From: Clostridia bacterium
Lineage (GTDB): Bacteria; Bacillota_A; Clostridia; Oscillospirales; Acutalibacteraceae
Direction of reading: 5' to 3'
Assembly: GCA_017397065.1 (NCBI GenBank)
Contig: JAFQKE010000031.1
Location: forward strand, 1 to 37,523
DNA length: 37,523 nucleotides
The notes beneath the pieces were generated by a model. That model saw nothing but the letters and a program-made list of their open reading frames with translations. It was not told the DNA's origin and did not search any database. Each line of letters starts with the position of its first letter. The stretch's first letter is position 1. The translations under genes were made by a program, and so were the position numbers. Shown piece after piece: positions 17,873 to 26,940 of this stretch.

Positions 17873-19027
17873 TTGAGTGAAAACAAAAGAGATTATTATG
17901 AGGTTTTGGGTGTAGAAAAATCCGCAAGCGATGATGAAATTAAAAAAGCCTATCGCAAGGCGGCAAAAAAATACCACCCCGACCTTAATCCCGGCGACAA
18001 AGAAGCTGAAAAATGCTTCAAAGAAGCCGCAGAGGCATATGAGGTTTTATCCGACAGCGAAAAGAAAGCTCGTTATGACCAATTTGGTCACGCAGGCGTT
18101 GATCCTAACTTCGGTGCAGGCGGCGGCGGATTTGGCGGCGGCGGATTCGACTTTGGTGATTTAGGCGATATATTTGGCTCATTTTTCGGCGGCGGCTTTG
18201 GTGGCGGTGGCAGAAGAAGTGCTAATCCCAACGCACCACGTCAAGGTAATGACATTGGGGCTACCATAAACCTCTCTTTTGAAGAGGCGGCTATGGGATG
18301 CACCAAAACAATCAAAATCAATCGAATAACAACCTGTGCAGAATGCTCGGGCAGTGGTGCTAAAAAGGGAACCTCCCCCACCACCTGCTCTAACTGTGGC
18401 GGTACAGGCCGAATCAACATAACTCAGCGCACCCCCTTTGGTGCAATGCAAACTCAGCGTACTTGTGACCGTTGCGGTGGCCGAGGTAAAATTGTAACCG
18501 ACCCCTGTACCTGCTGTGATGGCAAGGGCAGAATACGCAAAAGCGTGGAACAGAGCATTGATATTCCTGCCGGTATTGATGATGAGCAGATTATCAACAT
18601 CCGTGGCGGTGGTGACAACGGCGTAAACGGTGGTCCATCGGGTGATCTTCGTGTTCAGGTTGGAGTTCGTCCTCACCCCGTTTTTGAACGTGACGGATTT
18701 GATGTTTTCTGTGATGTTCCCGTTACCTTTGCTCAGGCGGCTTTGGGTGCTGAAATAACCGTTCCCACCCTCGACGGTAAGGTTAAGTTCACCATTCACG
18801 AGGGTACACAGCCCGGCGATGAATTTAAACTTAAAGGTAAGGGTATTAAGCGCCTTAACTACTCCGGAAAGGGCGACCAATATGTAAAAATCGTTTTGGA
18901 AGTACCCAGAAATCTTTCTTCCAAGCAAAAAGAGCTTATTAAGGAATTTGACGATTCCACAAGCGACAACGATAATTACAAAAAACGCAAAGGCTTTTTC
19001 GATAAGCTAAAGGATATGTTTGATTAA
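17873..19027 (+). CDS. dnaJ: Chaperone protein DnaJ (Hsp40)
   Basis: A 384-residue type I DnaJ. The J domain (residues 1-70) has the essential HPD in [10 protein letters not shown], followed by a Gly/Phe-rich linker (about 80-115, [16 protein letters not shown]), a zinc domain with four CxxCxGxG repeats ([32 protein letters not shown]), and the C-terminal substrate-binding domains. The start is TTG at 17873, preceded by TTGGAG; the frame extends 14 codons upstream without support. It closes the heat-shock operon about 100 bases after dnaK. Confidence 0.98.
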   Translation: MSENKRDYYEVLGVEKSASDDEIKKAYRKAAKKYHPDLNPGDKEAEKCFKEAAEAYEVLSDSEKKARYDQFGHAGVDPNFGAGGGGFGGGGFDFGDLGDIFGSFFGGGFGGGGRRSANPNAPRQGNDIGATINLSFEEAAMGCTKTIKINRITTCAECSGSGAKKGTSPTTCSNCGGTGRINITQRTPFGAMQTQRTCDRCGGRGKIVTDPCTCCDGKGRIRKSVEQSIDIPAGIDDEQIINIRGGGDNGVNGGPSGDLRVQVGVRPHPVFERDGFDVFCDVPVTFAQAALGAEITVPTLDGKVKFTIHEGTQPGDEFKLKGKGIKRLNYSGKGDQYVKIVLEVPRNLSSKQKELIKEFDDSTSDNDNYKKRKGFFDKLKDMFD

Positions 19028-19059
19028 AAAAACAAACTTAATATAATGGAGGTTTTTCT

Positions 19060-19746
19060 GTGGCTTTTTGTCCAAAATGCGGTACACCTTTCAATGATAC
19101 CGCTCTTTTCTGTGCCCAATGCGGTACACCTAAACCAAATTCTCAACCCACAGCTCAATCCAACTCCGATAATTTTGTTCAACAGAACAGTGCTCCTAAT
19201 CAGCCAGCATCCGATTTTAATACCACCCCAATAAAAGCAGCCGGTAAATTTTCGAAGATCGCAAAATGGTTAATTCCTTTATGCGTTGTAGTTGTGGTAG
19301 CTGTAATTGCGGTTTTTGCCGGTCTTGGAAATATCTTTAAAAGTGATGAAACCTTAATAAGAGAAAGAATTCAGGCTTATGAAGATGCTTGCAACAACGG
19401 AGATTACGAAGCTATGCTTGAATGTATGGACACCGAAACACAGGCCCTTATGGAAGGCACAATGAGTATGATGGATGGCCTTTTTTCCGAAGGTACAGGT
19501 TTAGATATTGGTATGTCTGATATGTTTGGTATGGCCGGAGCTATGGGCGATTTTTGTAATATAGAAATTGAAAACATCGAAATTGATGGCGAATATGCAA
19601 CCGTAACCGTAGTTATGTCTGCAGATGTTTATGGTAACTCCGCATCCACCGAAGAGGCAGAACTTCCTATGGTTAAAGAAGGATCAGATTGGTACATTGG
19701 TGGCTTGGAAAATTCTATTAACAACGAACTTTTTTCGTTATTTTAG
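19060..19746 (+). CDS. Zinc-ribbon single-pass membrane protein with an extracytoplasmic domain
   Basis: A 228-residue protein. It begins with a zinc ribbon (AFCPKCGTPFNDTALFCAQCGT), then a Gln/Asn/Pro-rich linker, one transmembrane helix at about residues 70-92 (LIPLCVVVVVAVIAVFAGL), and an acidic, methionine-rich extracytoplasmic domain of about 130 residues resembling the DUF4878/NTF2-like lipoprotein modules found with such ribbons. The function is unknown. The GTG at 19060 has a TGGAGG site 7 bases upstream. It begins 32 bases after dnaJ with no terminator between, so heat-shock readthrough is possible. Confidence 0.7.
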   Translation: MAFCPKCGTPFNDTALFCAQCGTPKPNSQPTAQSNSDNFVQQNSAPNQPASDFNTTPIKAAGKFSKIAKWLIPLCVVVVVAVIAVFAGLGNIFKSDETLIRERIQAYEDACNNGDYEAMLECMDTETQALMEGTMSMMDGLFSEGTGLDIGMSDMFGMAGAMGDFCNIEIENIEIDGEYATVTVVMSADVYGNSASTEEAELPMVKEGSDWYIGGLENSINNELFSLF

Positions 19747-19797
19747 AATAATTAAAGATTTCAAAGATAACTGCTCTGATTATTTGATAAAACTTAA

Positions 19798-19838
19798 TAA
19801 ATGCGGAAGAAGTAAAAATTTAACTTCTTCCGCATTTA
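19798..19838. terminator. Bidirectional terminator between convergent genes
   Basis: A perfect 16-bp stem (19798-19813 with 19823-19838, core ATGCGGAAGAAGT) around a 9-base loop. It is followed by TTTTA on the plus strand and lies between the convergent zinc-ribbon and DtxR genes. Confidence 0.8.
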
Positions 19839-19957
19839 TTTTAAGCTAATTGTATAAAATTTTTAAAATCAATGTATTTTTTCAAACCCATTTTTTAAAC
19901 TATTTATAAAACTCTTGATTATTTTAAAGTTTTATAGTATTATATATTGGTGATAGT

Positions 19958-20323
19958 TTAAAACTTTTCGGCGTGACGTTTTATTGCCATAAAGGTTGTG
20001 TCGCTTAAGTGATGCTCTATTTTGCAGGCATCATCACTTGCGGTTTCACGGTCGATACCAAGTCTTACAAAAAATTCGGTTAAAAGGGTATGGCGCTCAT
20101 AAATTTTTTCGGCTATGGCTCTGCCGGAGTCGGTAAGCACTAAAAATCCATCTTCATCTACCGTAATATATCCGCCGTTTTTTAAAAGCCCTACCGCACG
20201 ACTCACGCTCGGTTTAGAATAACCCATATGCTCGGCAACATCTATTGCACGCACCGAACCTCTTTCTTTTGTAAGGTAGAGTATGGTCTCTAAATACATT
20301 TCGCCGGATTCTTGAATAGGCAT
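19958..20323 (-). CDS. DtxR/MntR-family metal-dependent transcriptional regulator
   Basis: A 121-residue protein with an N-terminal winged helix (YLETILYLTKERGSVRAIDVAEHMGYSKPSVSRAVGLL, residues ~9-46; split here only for description) and a short helical dimerisation domain. Metal-ligand positions of the MntR/DtxR family are visible as ERHTLLTEFF (His) and the CKIEHHLSD segment (Glu, His). The SH3-like third domain of DtxR is absent, so it is the short MntR-like form. It probably senses Mn or Fe and represses transporters elsewhere; none are adjacent. A 17-base palindrome lies in its leader. Confidence 0.88.
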   Translation of the reverse strand: MPIQESGEMYLETILYLTKERGSVRAIDVAEHMGYSKPSVSRAVGLLKNGGYITVDEDGFLVLTDSGRAIAEKIYERHTLLTEFFVRLGIDRETASDDACKIEHHLSDTTFMAIKRHAEKF

Positions 20324-20359
20324 CTTAAAAAGACCTCACTTTCATTAGCCTGAGCATTT

Positions 20360-20376
20360 AAACCTGAACCAGGTTT
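20360..20376 (-). promoter_or_regulatory. Palindrome in the leader of the DtxR-family gene
   Basis: AAACCTG-AAC-CAGGTTT, a perfect 7+7 inverted repeat, 36 bases before the start codon and about 50 bases after the predicted transcription start. Size and symmetry suit a DtxR/MntR-type operator for autoregulation, but the sequence is not a recognised consensus. Confidence 0.4.
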
Positions 20377-20430
20377 TAAAACACATATTTTTTGCTCTAC
20401 TTTGTTTAAATACTCGTAAATCTTAAGGCT

Positions 20431-20459
20431 ATTTTACCATATCTCAAGCACTTTTTCAA
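20431..20459 (-). promoter_or_regulatory. Promoter of the DtxR-family regulator
   Basis: TTGAAA, 17-base spacer, TAAAAT on the minus strand. It gives a leader of about 100 bases containing the 17-base palindrome. Confidence 0.6.
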
Positions 20460-20579
20460 GTTGGAAATTTAAACTAATTGTTTACCTAATGTTCATATTT
20501 AAGTTCAATTCAGGCAATAATAGTACATTATGATGTAAATATAAAAGCAAAAATTACTCACTAAAGGAGAGTTTTTAAT

Positions 20580-22439
20580 ATGAATGAAAACAAAAATTCA
20601 GAAAATCAAAATTATTTAAGCGGTTTTGATTCGGTTGAGCAAGCTCCCCCTAAAAAAGAAGAGGGTACCTTTAATCCAACCCCTATGTTTTCCGGTATGA
20701 ACCCCGTAAATCCTCCTGCAAAAGCACCGGAAAAGCCTGCTACAGTGCCTACTCCTACTAAAGAATCGGTAGCAACACCTGAGGCTAAAAAAGAGTCTGC
20801 TCCTATAACTGCTCCACAGCCTACAGTTCAGGCTACCTCTGATACAGAAAAAACAGCTCCCACACCTGCCACCACCCCCAAAGCCGCAGAGGTTGTTGCA
20901 CCAAAGGCTGAGCCTGTTCCCGACTCCGCTCCAACAGCTACTCCCTCTCCTGCAGCGGCTACCACACCGACCCCGGTTGTATCCGAAGCAGTTAAGGAAG
21001 ATACAAAGCCTGTAAAGACCGAGTCAGTTAAAGCAGAACCCCAAAAAGTTCAGGTCGAATCTGCACCAAAAGCATCTGCTCCTCAAAAAAGCGAGCCGCC
21101 TGTGTTTATCCCAAGCGGAACTTATAGTTATTCTACAACCAATAATGCCGAAAATAAGGCCGCACAGCCGCAAAAAGAGGTTGCTCCCAAGGCGAATAAC
21201 GTTGGCACTCCTACAACACCAAATCCTATGCCAACGATAACCCCAAATGTGCCTCAAAATACAGACTCCAAAAAGCCCAAAAAAGAAAAGAAAAATAAAA
21301 AAGATGGTGTTGGAGTTGTTTTAATTTCTGCACTTCTCGCCGCACTTATTGGTGCAGGTGGTGGTGTATTTGGAGTATTTTACGCACAAAAGGCTTTAGA
21401 TGCCGACAAAACTGCATCGGTTACCTCAAAGGAAGAAACTCAAGATAATGCTCCTCAAAATATTACCAATATAGAGGTTGATGAAACCGTTAATTCCACC
21501 GTTGAGGCCGTTGCCAAAAAAGCAGGCCCCAGCATTGTAGGTATCCGCACTACCGCCGCCGTTACAAACTTCTTTGGCGGCAGCAGCGAAGCAACCGGCG
21601 AGGGCTCGGGTATTATTTACTCGGCCGATGGTTATATTATCACAAACTATCACGTTATTGAAAGTGCTGTTGAGTCAAGCAAATCCAAGGTTGAAGTATT
21701 TTTAGCCGATGACACCGAAACAGCAATTGAAGCTACGGTTGTTGGCTACAATATCGCCTCCGACCTTGCGGTGGTTAAGGTTGAAAAAACCGGTCTTACC
21801 CCTGTTGAGTTTGCCGATTCTGATAAGCTTAAAGTAGGTCAATATGTTGTTGCAATAGGCAACCCCGGCGGACTTGAATTTATAGGTTCGGTAAGCTATG
21901 GCGTTATAAGCGGACTCAACCGCTCGGTAGCGGTTGGTACAGGAAACGCAATGTCGTTAATCCAGACTGATGCCGCTATTAACCCCGGTAACTCGGGCGG
22001 AGCGCTTGTTGATATTACCGGTAAGCTCATTGGTGTTAACAGCGTTAAGCTTGTAAGTACCGGTTATGAGGGTATGGGATTTGCAATTCCATCAAACACA
22101 GTAAAAGAAATTTGCAATAATATTATAGATAAGCAGTATGAGCCCACTCCATACATTGGTATTGAAATAAGCCAAAGCTACACCGCTGAGCAGCTTATTG
22201 CCTTTGGTTACCCTGCAGGTGCGGTTGTTATAAGTGTTGCTCCCGGTGGCCCTGCTGATGAAAGTCAGATTCAGCGTGGCGATATTATTACTGAGTTTAA
22301 TGGCACAGTAATTAACGATTACACCGAGCTTGAAAACGCTATCTTACAGTGTAAACCGGGTGATTCTGTAACGGTTAAAATTTTCCGTGCCGGCAGATTC
22401 TACTCCTCGCACATCAATGTAGCGGCAAACAACTCATAA
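20580..22439 (+). CDS. htrA: Membrane-anchored HtrA/DegP-type serine protease with PDZ domain
   Basis: A 619-residue protein. Residues 1-~235 are a low-complexity cytoplasmic tail rich in Pro, Thr, Ala and Lys. A basic KKPKKEKKNKKD stop precedes one transmembrane helix (about 243-267). The trypsin-like domain follows with the catalytic triad His (TNYHVIES, about 357), Asp (ASDLAVVKV, about 394) and Ser (NPGNSGGALVD, about 472). A single PDZ domain fills about 515-612 (GYPAGAVVISVAPGGPADES). HtrA degrades misfolded extracytoplasmic proteins. The 230-residue disordered N-terminus is unusually long. The ATG follows an AAAGGAGAG site; a terminator ends the unit. Confidence 0.94.
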   Translation: MNENKNSENQNYLSGFDSVEQAPPKKEEGTFNPTPMFSGMNPVNPPAKAPEKPATVPTPTKESVATPEAKKESAPITAPQPTVQATSDTEKTAPTPATTPKAAEVVAPKAEPVPDSAPTATPSPAAATTPTPVVSEAVKEDTKPVKTESVKAEPQKVQVESAPKASAPQKSEPPVFIPSGTYSYSTTNNAENKAAQPQKEVAPKANNVGTPTTPNPMPTITPNVPQNTDSKKPKKEKKNKKDGVGVVLISALLAALIGAGGGVFGVFYAQKALDADKTASVTSKEETQDNAPQNITNIEVDETVNSTVEAVAKKAGPSIVGIRTTAAVTNFFGGSSEATGEGSGIIYSADGYIITNYHVIESAVESSKSKVEVFLADDTETAIEATVVGYNIASDLAVVKVEKTGLTPVEFADSDKLKVGQYVVAIGNPGGLEFIGSVSYGVISGLNRSVAVGTGNAMSLIQTDAAINPGNSGGALVDITGKLIGVNSVKLVSTGYEGMGFAIPSNTVKEICNNIIDKQYEPTPYIGIEISQSYTAEQLIAFGYPAGAVVISVAPGGPADESQIQRGDIITEFNGTVINDYTELENAILQCKPGDSVTVKIFRAGRFYSSHINVAANNS

Positions 22440-22453
22440 TAATTTAACTAACA

Positions 22454-22487
22454 AAAGCCTTCCAAAATACGGAAGGCTTTGTTTTTT
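22454..22487. terminator. Bidirectional terminator after htrA
   Basis: A perfect 10-bp stem AAAGCCTTCC / GGAAGGCTTT followed by GTTTTTT on the plus strand and CTTTTG on the minus strand, between convergent htrA and the cysteine desulfurase gene. Confidence 0.85.
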
Positions 22488-22496
22488 AGCTCAAAA

Positions 22497-23651
22497 CTAA
22501 CTGTTTTTGCGAGCAGCAATAGCGATACTTTTTAGTGCATTTATTAAAAAATCCGCCTCTGCTTTGGTGTTAAAAATAGCAGGGCTTATTCTTACGGTAC
22601 CACTTTCAATAGTTCCCAGCCGCTTATGAGCGTATGGTGCACAGTGCAAACCTCCCCTGACCGCAATGCCGACTTCATTTAATCTATCAGCGGTATCAGA
22701 AGCAGGAATCCCCCTTATATTAAATGAAATTAACGGGGCAAAGCTTTGGTATTTTGGAATAGGCGTATAAAGAATGCATCCCGGGATTCTAAGCATTTCT
22801 TTATAAATATACATTGTGAGCGCCAACTCGTTTTTATAAATATTTTCAATACCTTTATAGCCAACAAAATCTACACCTGCGCCAACTCCCATTATTGCCG
22901 GCAATGGTAGTGTACCACTTTCCATACGTTCAGGATAATCGGGCGGTTGTGATAAAAGTGCCGAGCCTACACCCGTTCCGCCCTCAATAAGCGGATTTTC
23001 AATATTTTTCTCAGCAATCAAAATTCCACAGCCCATAGGTGCATACAGCCCCTTATGCGGTGCAATGCAAAGAAAATCTATATTCATTTTTTTAACATCA
23101 ATTGGCAGCACACCTGCGGTTTGTGCGGCATCTACCAAAAACAAAATGCCCTTGCGCTTACATAAATCACCTATCTCGGCGATAGGCATTATTTCACCCG
23201 TAACGTTGGAGGCGTGAGTGCAACAAATCATTTTGATTTTTTCATCAGCTAAACGCTCAAAAGATCTAAGCGTTGCCTCCTTATCGCCAAAAATAACCTC
23301 TGCAACCTGCACCTTTACGCCAAGTCTTTTTAGCGATTCTAATGGGCGTGTGACCGCATTATGCTCTAAAGATGAAATAATCACCCTATCGCCATAGCTT
23401 AAGCTCCCTTTAAGAACATAGTTTATTGCCGCTGTACATGATGGGGTAAAAATAACCCTTTCCTCGCCGGAGGCATTAAACATATTCTTAATCTTTTTTC
23501 TAACATTAAAAACTGCCTCTGATGCATTTTCAGACGCCCTGTGCCCACCCCTGCCGGGATTTGCGGAAAGCTTTGTTAAAGCGAAATTAACGGCCTTTAC
23601 AACACCGGCCGGCTTTTTGCCTGTGGTAGCGGCATTATCAAAATAAATCAC
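22497..23651 (-). CDS. Cysteine desulfurase family protein (class V aminotransferase, EF2568-like)
   Basis: A 384-residue PLP enzyme. The N-terminal MIYFDNAATTGKKP, SLEHNAVTRPLESL (about 97), VDAAQTAGVLPIDV (about 173), the PLP-lysine segment APHKGLYAPMGCG (about 198) and GLHCAP with the catalytic cysteine (about 335) place it in the TIGR01977 desulfurase group. It would mobilise sulfur, or possibly selenium, from cysteine. It starts with GTG at 23651 behind GAGGTGGAGG, one base after the DUF3343 stop, so the two are coupled. In other genomes this pair travels with selenium genes (selD, yedF), none of which are here. Confidence 0.9.
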   Translation of the reverse strand: MIYFDNAATTGKKPAGVVKAVNFALTKLSANPGRGGHRASENASEAVFNVRKKIKNMFNASGEERVIFTPSCTAAINYVLKGSLSYGDRVIISSLEHNAVTRPLESLKRLGVKVQVAEVIFGDKEATLRSFERLADEKIKMICCTHASNVTGEIMPIAEIGDLCKRKGILFLVDAAQTAGVLPIDVKKMNIDFLCIAPHKGLYAPMGCGILIAEKNIENPLIEGGTGVGSALLSQPPDYPERMESGTLPLPAIMGVGAGVDFVGYKGIENIYKNELALTMYIYKEMLRIPGCILYTPIPKYQSFAPLISFNIRGIPASDTADRLNEVGIAVRGGLHCAPYAHKRLGTIESGTVRISPAIFNTKAEADFLINALKSIAIAARKNS

Positions 23652-23652
23652 A

Positions 23653-23877
23653 CTAATCCTCCACCTCCTTTATTTGCAAATAACGAATTGAATACATAAA
23701 AAGAATTTCTTTAATTTCATCTAAACTACAAACCGCAATAACTCCATAGCCACAACCTACGTTTCCTCCCGAATTTACAGTGCGTTTTAGTTCTGCTTTA
23801 TAACCGTGCCGTCTTAAAGCATCTCGGCATTTTATGGCATAGGTAATTGTTCCGGTTATTACAAAATACCGTTTCAT
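23653..23877 (-). CDS. DUF3343 small Se/S-carrier-like protein
   Basis: A 74-residue protein (MKRYFVITGTITYAIKCRDALRRHGY onward) with a single conserved cysteine in NVGCGYGV, the pattern of DUF3343, annotated as putative Se/S carrier. It could accept persulfide or selenide from the desulfurase encoded one base downstream. The frame extends to an ATG at 23940, giving 95 residues, but neither start has a good ribosome binding site and homologues begin at MKRYF, so the short form is preferred. Confidence 0.75.
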   Translation of the reverse strand: MKRYFVITGTITYAIKCRDALRRHGYKAELKRTVNSGGNVGCGYGVIAVCSLDEIKEILFMYSIRYLQIKEVED

Positions 23878-24003
23878 AATTTTAGCCAAAGCTCTTAAAC
23901 TTGAAGCAGGTTTTGAATGCTTTAGCTCCCCGCCTTTCATATTTTTTGATTTACATTACATAATATGCCACATACCCAATTTTGGTTTTGAATATAATAA
24001 AAA

Positions 24004-24030
24004 GGAGCTGTCTTATTTAAAGACGGCTCC
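24004..24030 (-). terminator. Terminator of the nnrDE-lipoprotein unit
   Basis: An 11-bp stem GGAGC(T)GTCTT / AAGAC(G)GCTCC with one G-U pair and a 5-base loop. On the minus strand it is followed by TTTTTATTATATT, just after the lipoprotein stop codon. Confidence 0.85.
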
Positions 24031-24047
24031 CCGATTTTTATATAAGT

Positions 24048-24551
24048 TCAATATTCCCAGTTTGAAAAGGTTGCTTTTAAATTTTCGCTCTTGACCGTAA
24101 TACTAAGAGGGAATCCCTCATCATTAAAAACAACCCTGAATGGATAGTATGAAGTTTTTCCCTCATATGAATATTCACCATTTTCCTTATGTATAACAAG
24201 ATTGCTGGTTGTTATTTTTAAAAATATTTTGTTTAATATTTCGGCGAAGCCCCCATACCCTGAGGGGAAATTTTTTCGCCCCGAAATACTATTATGAGAT
24301 AGCGACATTTCATCCTTATTAAAGGAAAATGTCAGTCCTGAAATATTCTGCGGTTCCTTTACCGTAAGCGAAAACACGCCACCTCCCATTGCGTGAACAA
24401 TAATCTTTAACGAAAAATTTTCGCCATAATCCACTAAAGCCTCGCAGGTGTATCCCGCATCCGCTACGGTTATTTCTCCTTTTTCACTTCCCTTACACGC
24501 CGAAAGAAATAACAAAGACAAAAAACAAATAACCGCAATGGATTTTTTCAT
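24048..24551 (-). CDS. Small secreted lipoprotein of unknown function
   Basis: A 167-residue protein with a lipoprotein signal peptide: MKKSIAV, a hydrophobic core, and the lipobox LSAC at about residues 16-19. The mature part is beta-rich (SLTVKEPQNISGLTFSFNKDEMSLSH), with strands alternating to the end, reminiscent of small outer-surface lipoproteins in Clostridia; I do not recognise a family. The ATG at 24551 has GGAGAG 7 bases upstream, a site that includes the nnrDE stop region, so it is translated as the second gene of that operon. Confidence 0.75.
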   Translation of the reverse strand: MKKSIAVICFLSLLFLSACKGSEKGEITVADAGYTCEALVDYGENFSLKIIVHAMGGGVFSLTVKEPQNISGLTFSFNKDEMSLSHNSISGRKNFPSGYGGFAEILNKIFLKITTSNLVIHKENGEYSYEGKTSYYPFRVVFNDEGFPLSITVKSENLKATFSNWEY

Positions 24552-24555
24552 ATTA

Positions 24556-26070
24556 TTACTCTCCAAAATTAAGTATATATGGCAATTGCTCGATCATATC
24601 GCTTGTTAAAACGCCTCGCACGCCCAAACTATTTCTGGTCCTATCACCCGCTACACCATGCAGACAAACTGCGGCAAGCACGGCCCTTTCGGGATATACG
24701 CCGTTAGCGAGAAAAGCCGCTATCATACCCGCAAGCATATCTCCACTACCCGCTGTTGCCATTGACTCATTTCCGGTAGTATTGATATAAACCTTGCCTG
24801 TTGGCATAGCTATTACAGTATATGCTCCTTTAAGTACGGTTATTACTCCATAAGTTTTTGCAAAATCTCTTGCTGTGGATATTCTGCTTTTTTGGATTTC
24901 TGATACCTCTTTTCCGGTAAGGCGTGCCATTTCGCCCGGATGCGGAGTAATTGCAACTAAAAAATTAGAGGTTAAAATTTGAGGTTCAACCGAAATTGAA
25001 TTAAGTCCATCAGCGTCAATAACCATAGGAACCTTAGAGAGTGTAGCCGCCTTTGCAACTGCACCAACGGTGATATCATTAAATCCCATTCCGGGACCGA
25101 TTAAAACAGAATTAACATTTTTAAATAAATCTGCCGTAATATCATTGGCTGACAGGAATCCTTCCCTGCCCTCTTTTGGCACAAAAACCGCTTCAGGAAG
25201 CATAGCTGCCGCCGCAAAATAGGTTTCTTTAGTTGTGCAAACCTTTACCATTCCGGAACCTGAACGCATAGCCGCTTTTGCCGAAAGCATTGGTGCCCCT
25301 GCCATACCAAGAGATCCCCCAATTATTAAAGCGGTGCCCTTGGTTCCTTTGTGGGCATCCTTGGGGATTTTTTTCAAAAAGCCTAAGGCGGTTTTGGCTT
25401 CTATTGTTTCTGCTGAAAAATCGGTAATGTTTTTTTCGTCAATCCCTATTGAAACTACCGAAATCTCGCCGCAATAATCGTTTGCGGGATATTCAAAGTG
25501 GCAAGGCTTATATCCAATAAACGAGACCGTTAAATCTGCCTTCACAGCCGCCCCAATAACCTCGCCGTTATCGGCATTAACGCCGCTTGGAACATCAAGT
25601 GCAATCTTTTTGGCTTTAGACTTGTTAATTCTATTGATAATCACAGATATTTCACGATCTGCCACACCGTGAAAGCCTATGCCAAAAATAGCATCTACAA
25701 TAAGCTCTGCATTTTCAATTAAATCATCCGATAAATTAGTGTTATCGTAATAATTCATTATTGAAACACCTGCATCTGCCGCTCTTTTTTGCATAGTACT
25801 GCTATCCTTGGTTGCGGCAATACCCATTGCCATAACCACAGCTACCTTTGCACCATATTCCCTTAATTTTCGAGCGACAACATAACCGTCACCACCATTG
25901 TTGCCCTGTCCCACAACTACAACGGCGTTAAGACCCGATAAATTATAAAGCTCTCTTAAAACTCGAACAGCGGCAGAGCCGGCGTTTTCCATTAATCTTT
26001 CACCGCTAATTCCCATATCGAAAGCGATTTGTTCAGCTTTTTTTGTTTGATAAGAAGTTAAAATTTTCAT
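24556..26070 (-). CDS. nnrDE: Bifunctional NAD(P)H-hydrate epimerase / ADP-dependent dehydratase
   Basis: A 504-residue fusion. Residues 1-~215 are the NnrE (YjeF_N) epimerase with GQGNNGGDGYVVARKL (about 52) and VDAIFGIGFHG (about 125). Residues ~225-504 are the NnrD ribokinase-fold dehydratase with GPGMGFN (about 320), DADGLNSI (about 345), TPHPGEMARLTG (about 370) and GSGDMLAGMIAAFLANG (about 440). Together they repair hydrated NADH and NADPH. The ATG at 26070 has AAAGG 9 bases upstream; the frame opens three codons earlier on TTG. The lipoprotein gene follows after four bases. Confidence 0.95.
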   Translation of the reverse strand: MKILTSYQTKKAEQIAFDMGISGERLMENAGSAAVRVLRELYNLSGLNAVVVVGQGNNGGDGYVVARKLREYGAKVAVVMAMGIAATKDSSTMQKRAADAGVSIMNYYDNTNLSDDLIENAELIVDAIFGIGFHGVADREISVIINRINKSKAKKIALDVPSGVNADNGEVIGAAVKADLTVSFIGYKPCHFEYPANDYCGEISVVSIGIDEKNITDFSAETIEAKTALGFLKKIPKDAHKGTKGTALIIGGSLGMAGAPMLSAKAAMRSGSGMVKVCTTKETYFAAAAMLPEAVFVPKEGREGFLSANDITADLFKNVNSVLIGPGMGFNDITVGAVAKAATLSKVPMVIDADGLNSISVEPQILTSNFLVAITPHPGEMARLTGKEVSEIQKSRISTARDFAKTYGVITVLKGAYTVIAMPTGKVYINTTGNESMATAGSGDMLAGMIAAFLANGVYPERAVLAAVCLHGVAGDRTRNSLGVRGVLTSDMIEQLPYILNFGE

Positions 26071-26163
26071 ATTTACCAACCTTTAAAAATAAAAGTCCGA
26101 AAAAATTGATTGCAACGCAAAATGCAAAGTCAATTTGTTCGAACCTTTAATGATTTTTAAAAA

Positions 26164-26682
26164 CTAATCAGATACAACTGTACGTGGAATGGCTTTAAGT
26201 GCCTCAGTTTTAGTGCGTTCATTCATCGCAAGCACCAACAATATTGAACCTTTTTTAGCGTGCTTATAGGTAAGATAATATGCATCCGAACCGGGATTGC
26301 AACAGATGAATTTTTGATCAAAATGGCGTGCTTCAAGCTTTTTAGATTTTTCTGCTGAAAGCTTACCAAACTCTGAAACTTCATTAAGCTTAACGCTTAC
26401 AAGACGCTTACGACTGCTCTTTGCAATAATTTTATCAATATCCAAATCACGGTTAACTATAATGTACTCATACTCAATATTAAGCATATTGGCAAGCTTA
26501 TAAGCTCCATACATTACAGCAACGCAGAGTATAAACAAAAGACTTACAAATGTTGGAATGTTAAGACCAAGATATACAAAAATAAAAACAAGTATAAAAG
26601 CGGCAGCCCATATTGAACCGAGCAAAAAATAATCCTTTGGTGTTTTATTGATTTTAACAAGCTGTTCACTGATATTATCCAT
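26164..26682 (-). CDS. Two-helix membrane protein, DUF6106-like
   Basis: A 172-residue protein: a short amphipathic start (MDNISEQLVKINKTPKDYF), two adjacent transmembrane helices at about residues 20-62, and a cytoplasmic domain of about 105 residues rich in Lys and Ser (EYEYIIVNRDLDIDKIIAKSSRKR). The MDxxSEQLVK opening and overall layout recall DUF6106 of Oscillospiraceae; function unknown. The ATG at 26682 follows GAAGGG; the longer frame from 26715 has no ribosome binding site. An imperfect hairpin at about 26098-26144 may terminate it. Confidence 0.65.
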   Translation of the reverse strand: MDNISEQLVKINKTPKDYFLLGSIWAAAFILVFIFVYLGLNIPTFVSLLFILCVAVMYGAYKLANMLNIEYEYIIVNRDLDIDKIIAKSSRKRLVSVKLNEVSEFGKLSAEKSKKLEARHFDQKFICCNPGSDAYYLTYKHAKKGSILLVLAMNERTKTEALKAIPRTVVSD

Positions 26683-26876
26683 AATATTACCCTTCTTTTC
26701 CTTGAGCCAAAGCATTAAAGCTTTGAAAATAAATATTTTATATTATAATACCATATTTATACTAAATCTTCAAGTACATAAACTTATTTATAAGCAAAAA
26801 TATATAAATTTTTAATCACGAGATTTTTTACCAATAACTTGTAACCTAAAATTTGCGATATTATAATATTTTAGTA

Positions 26877-26904
26877 TTGATTTTTTGCAAAAAAATGATA
26901 TAAT
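26877..26904 (+). promoter_or_regulatory. degV promoter
   Basis: TTGATT, 16-base spacer, TATAAT on the plus strand, 37 bases before the degV start. Confidence 0.7.
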
Positions 26905-26940
26905 ATAGAAGATGATTTATATTTTTTGGAGGTTATTTTA

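Noticed and set aside
18179..18928. A 249-codon open frame on the minus strand opposite dnaJ
   Set aside because: It is antisense to the conserved DnaJ domains, has no ribosome binding site and matches no family; it arises from codon bias.
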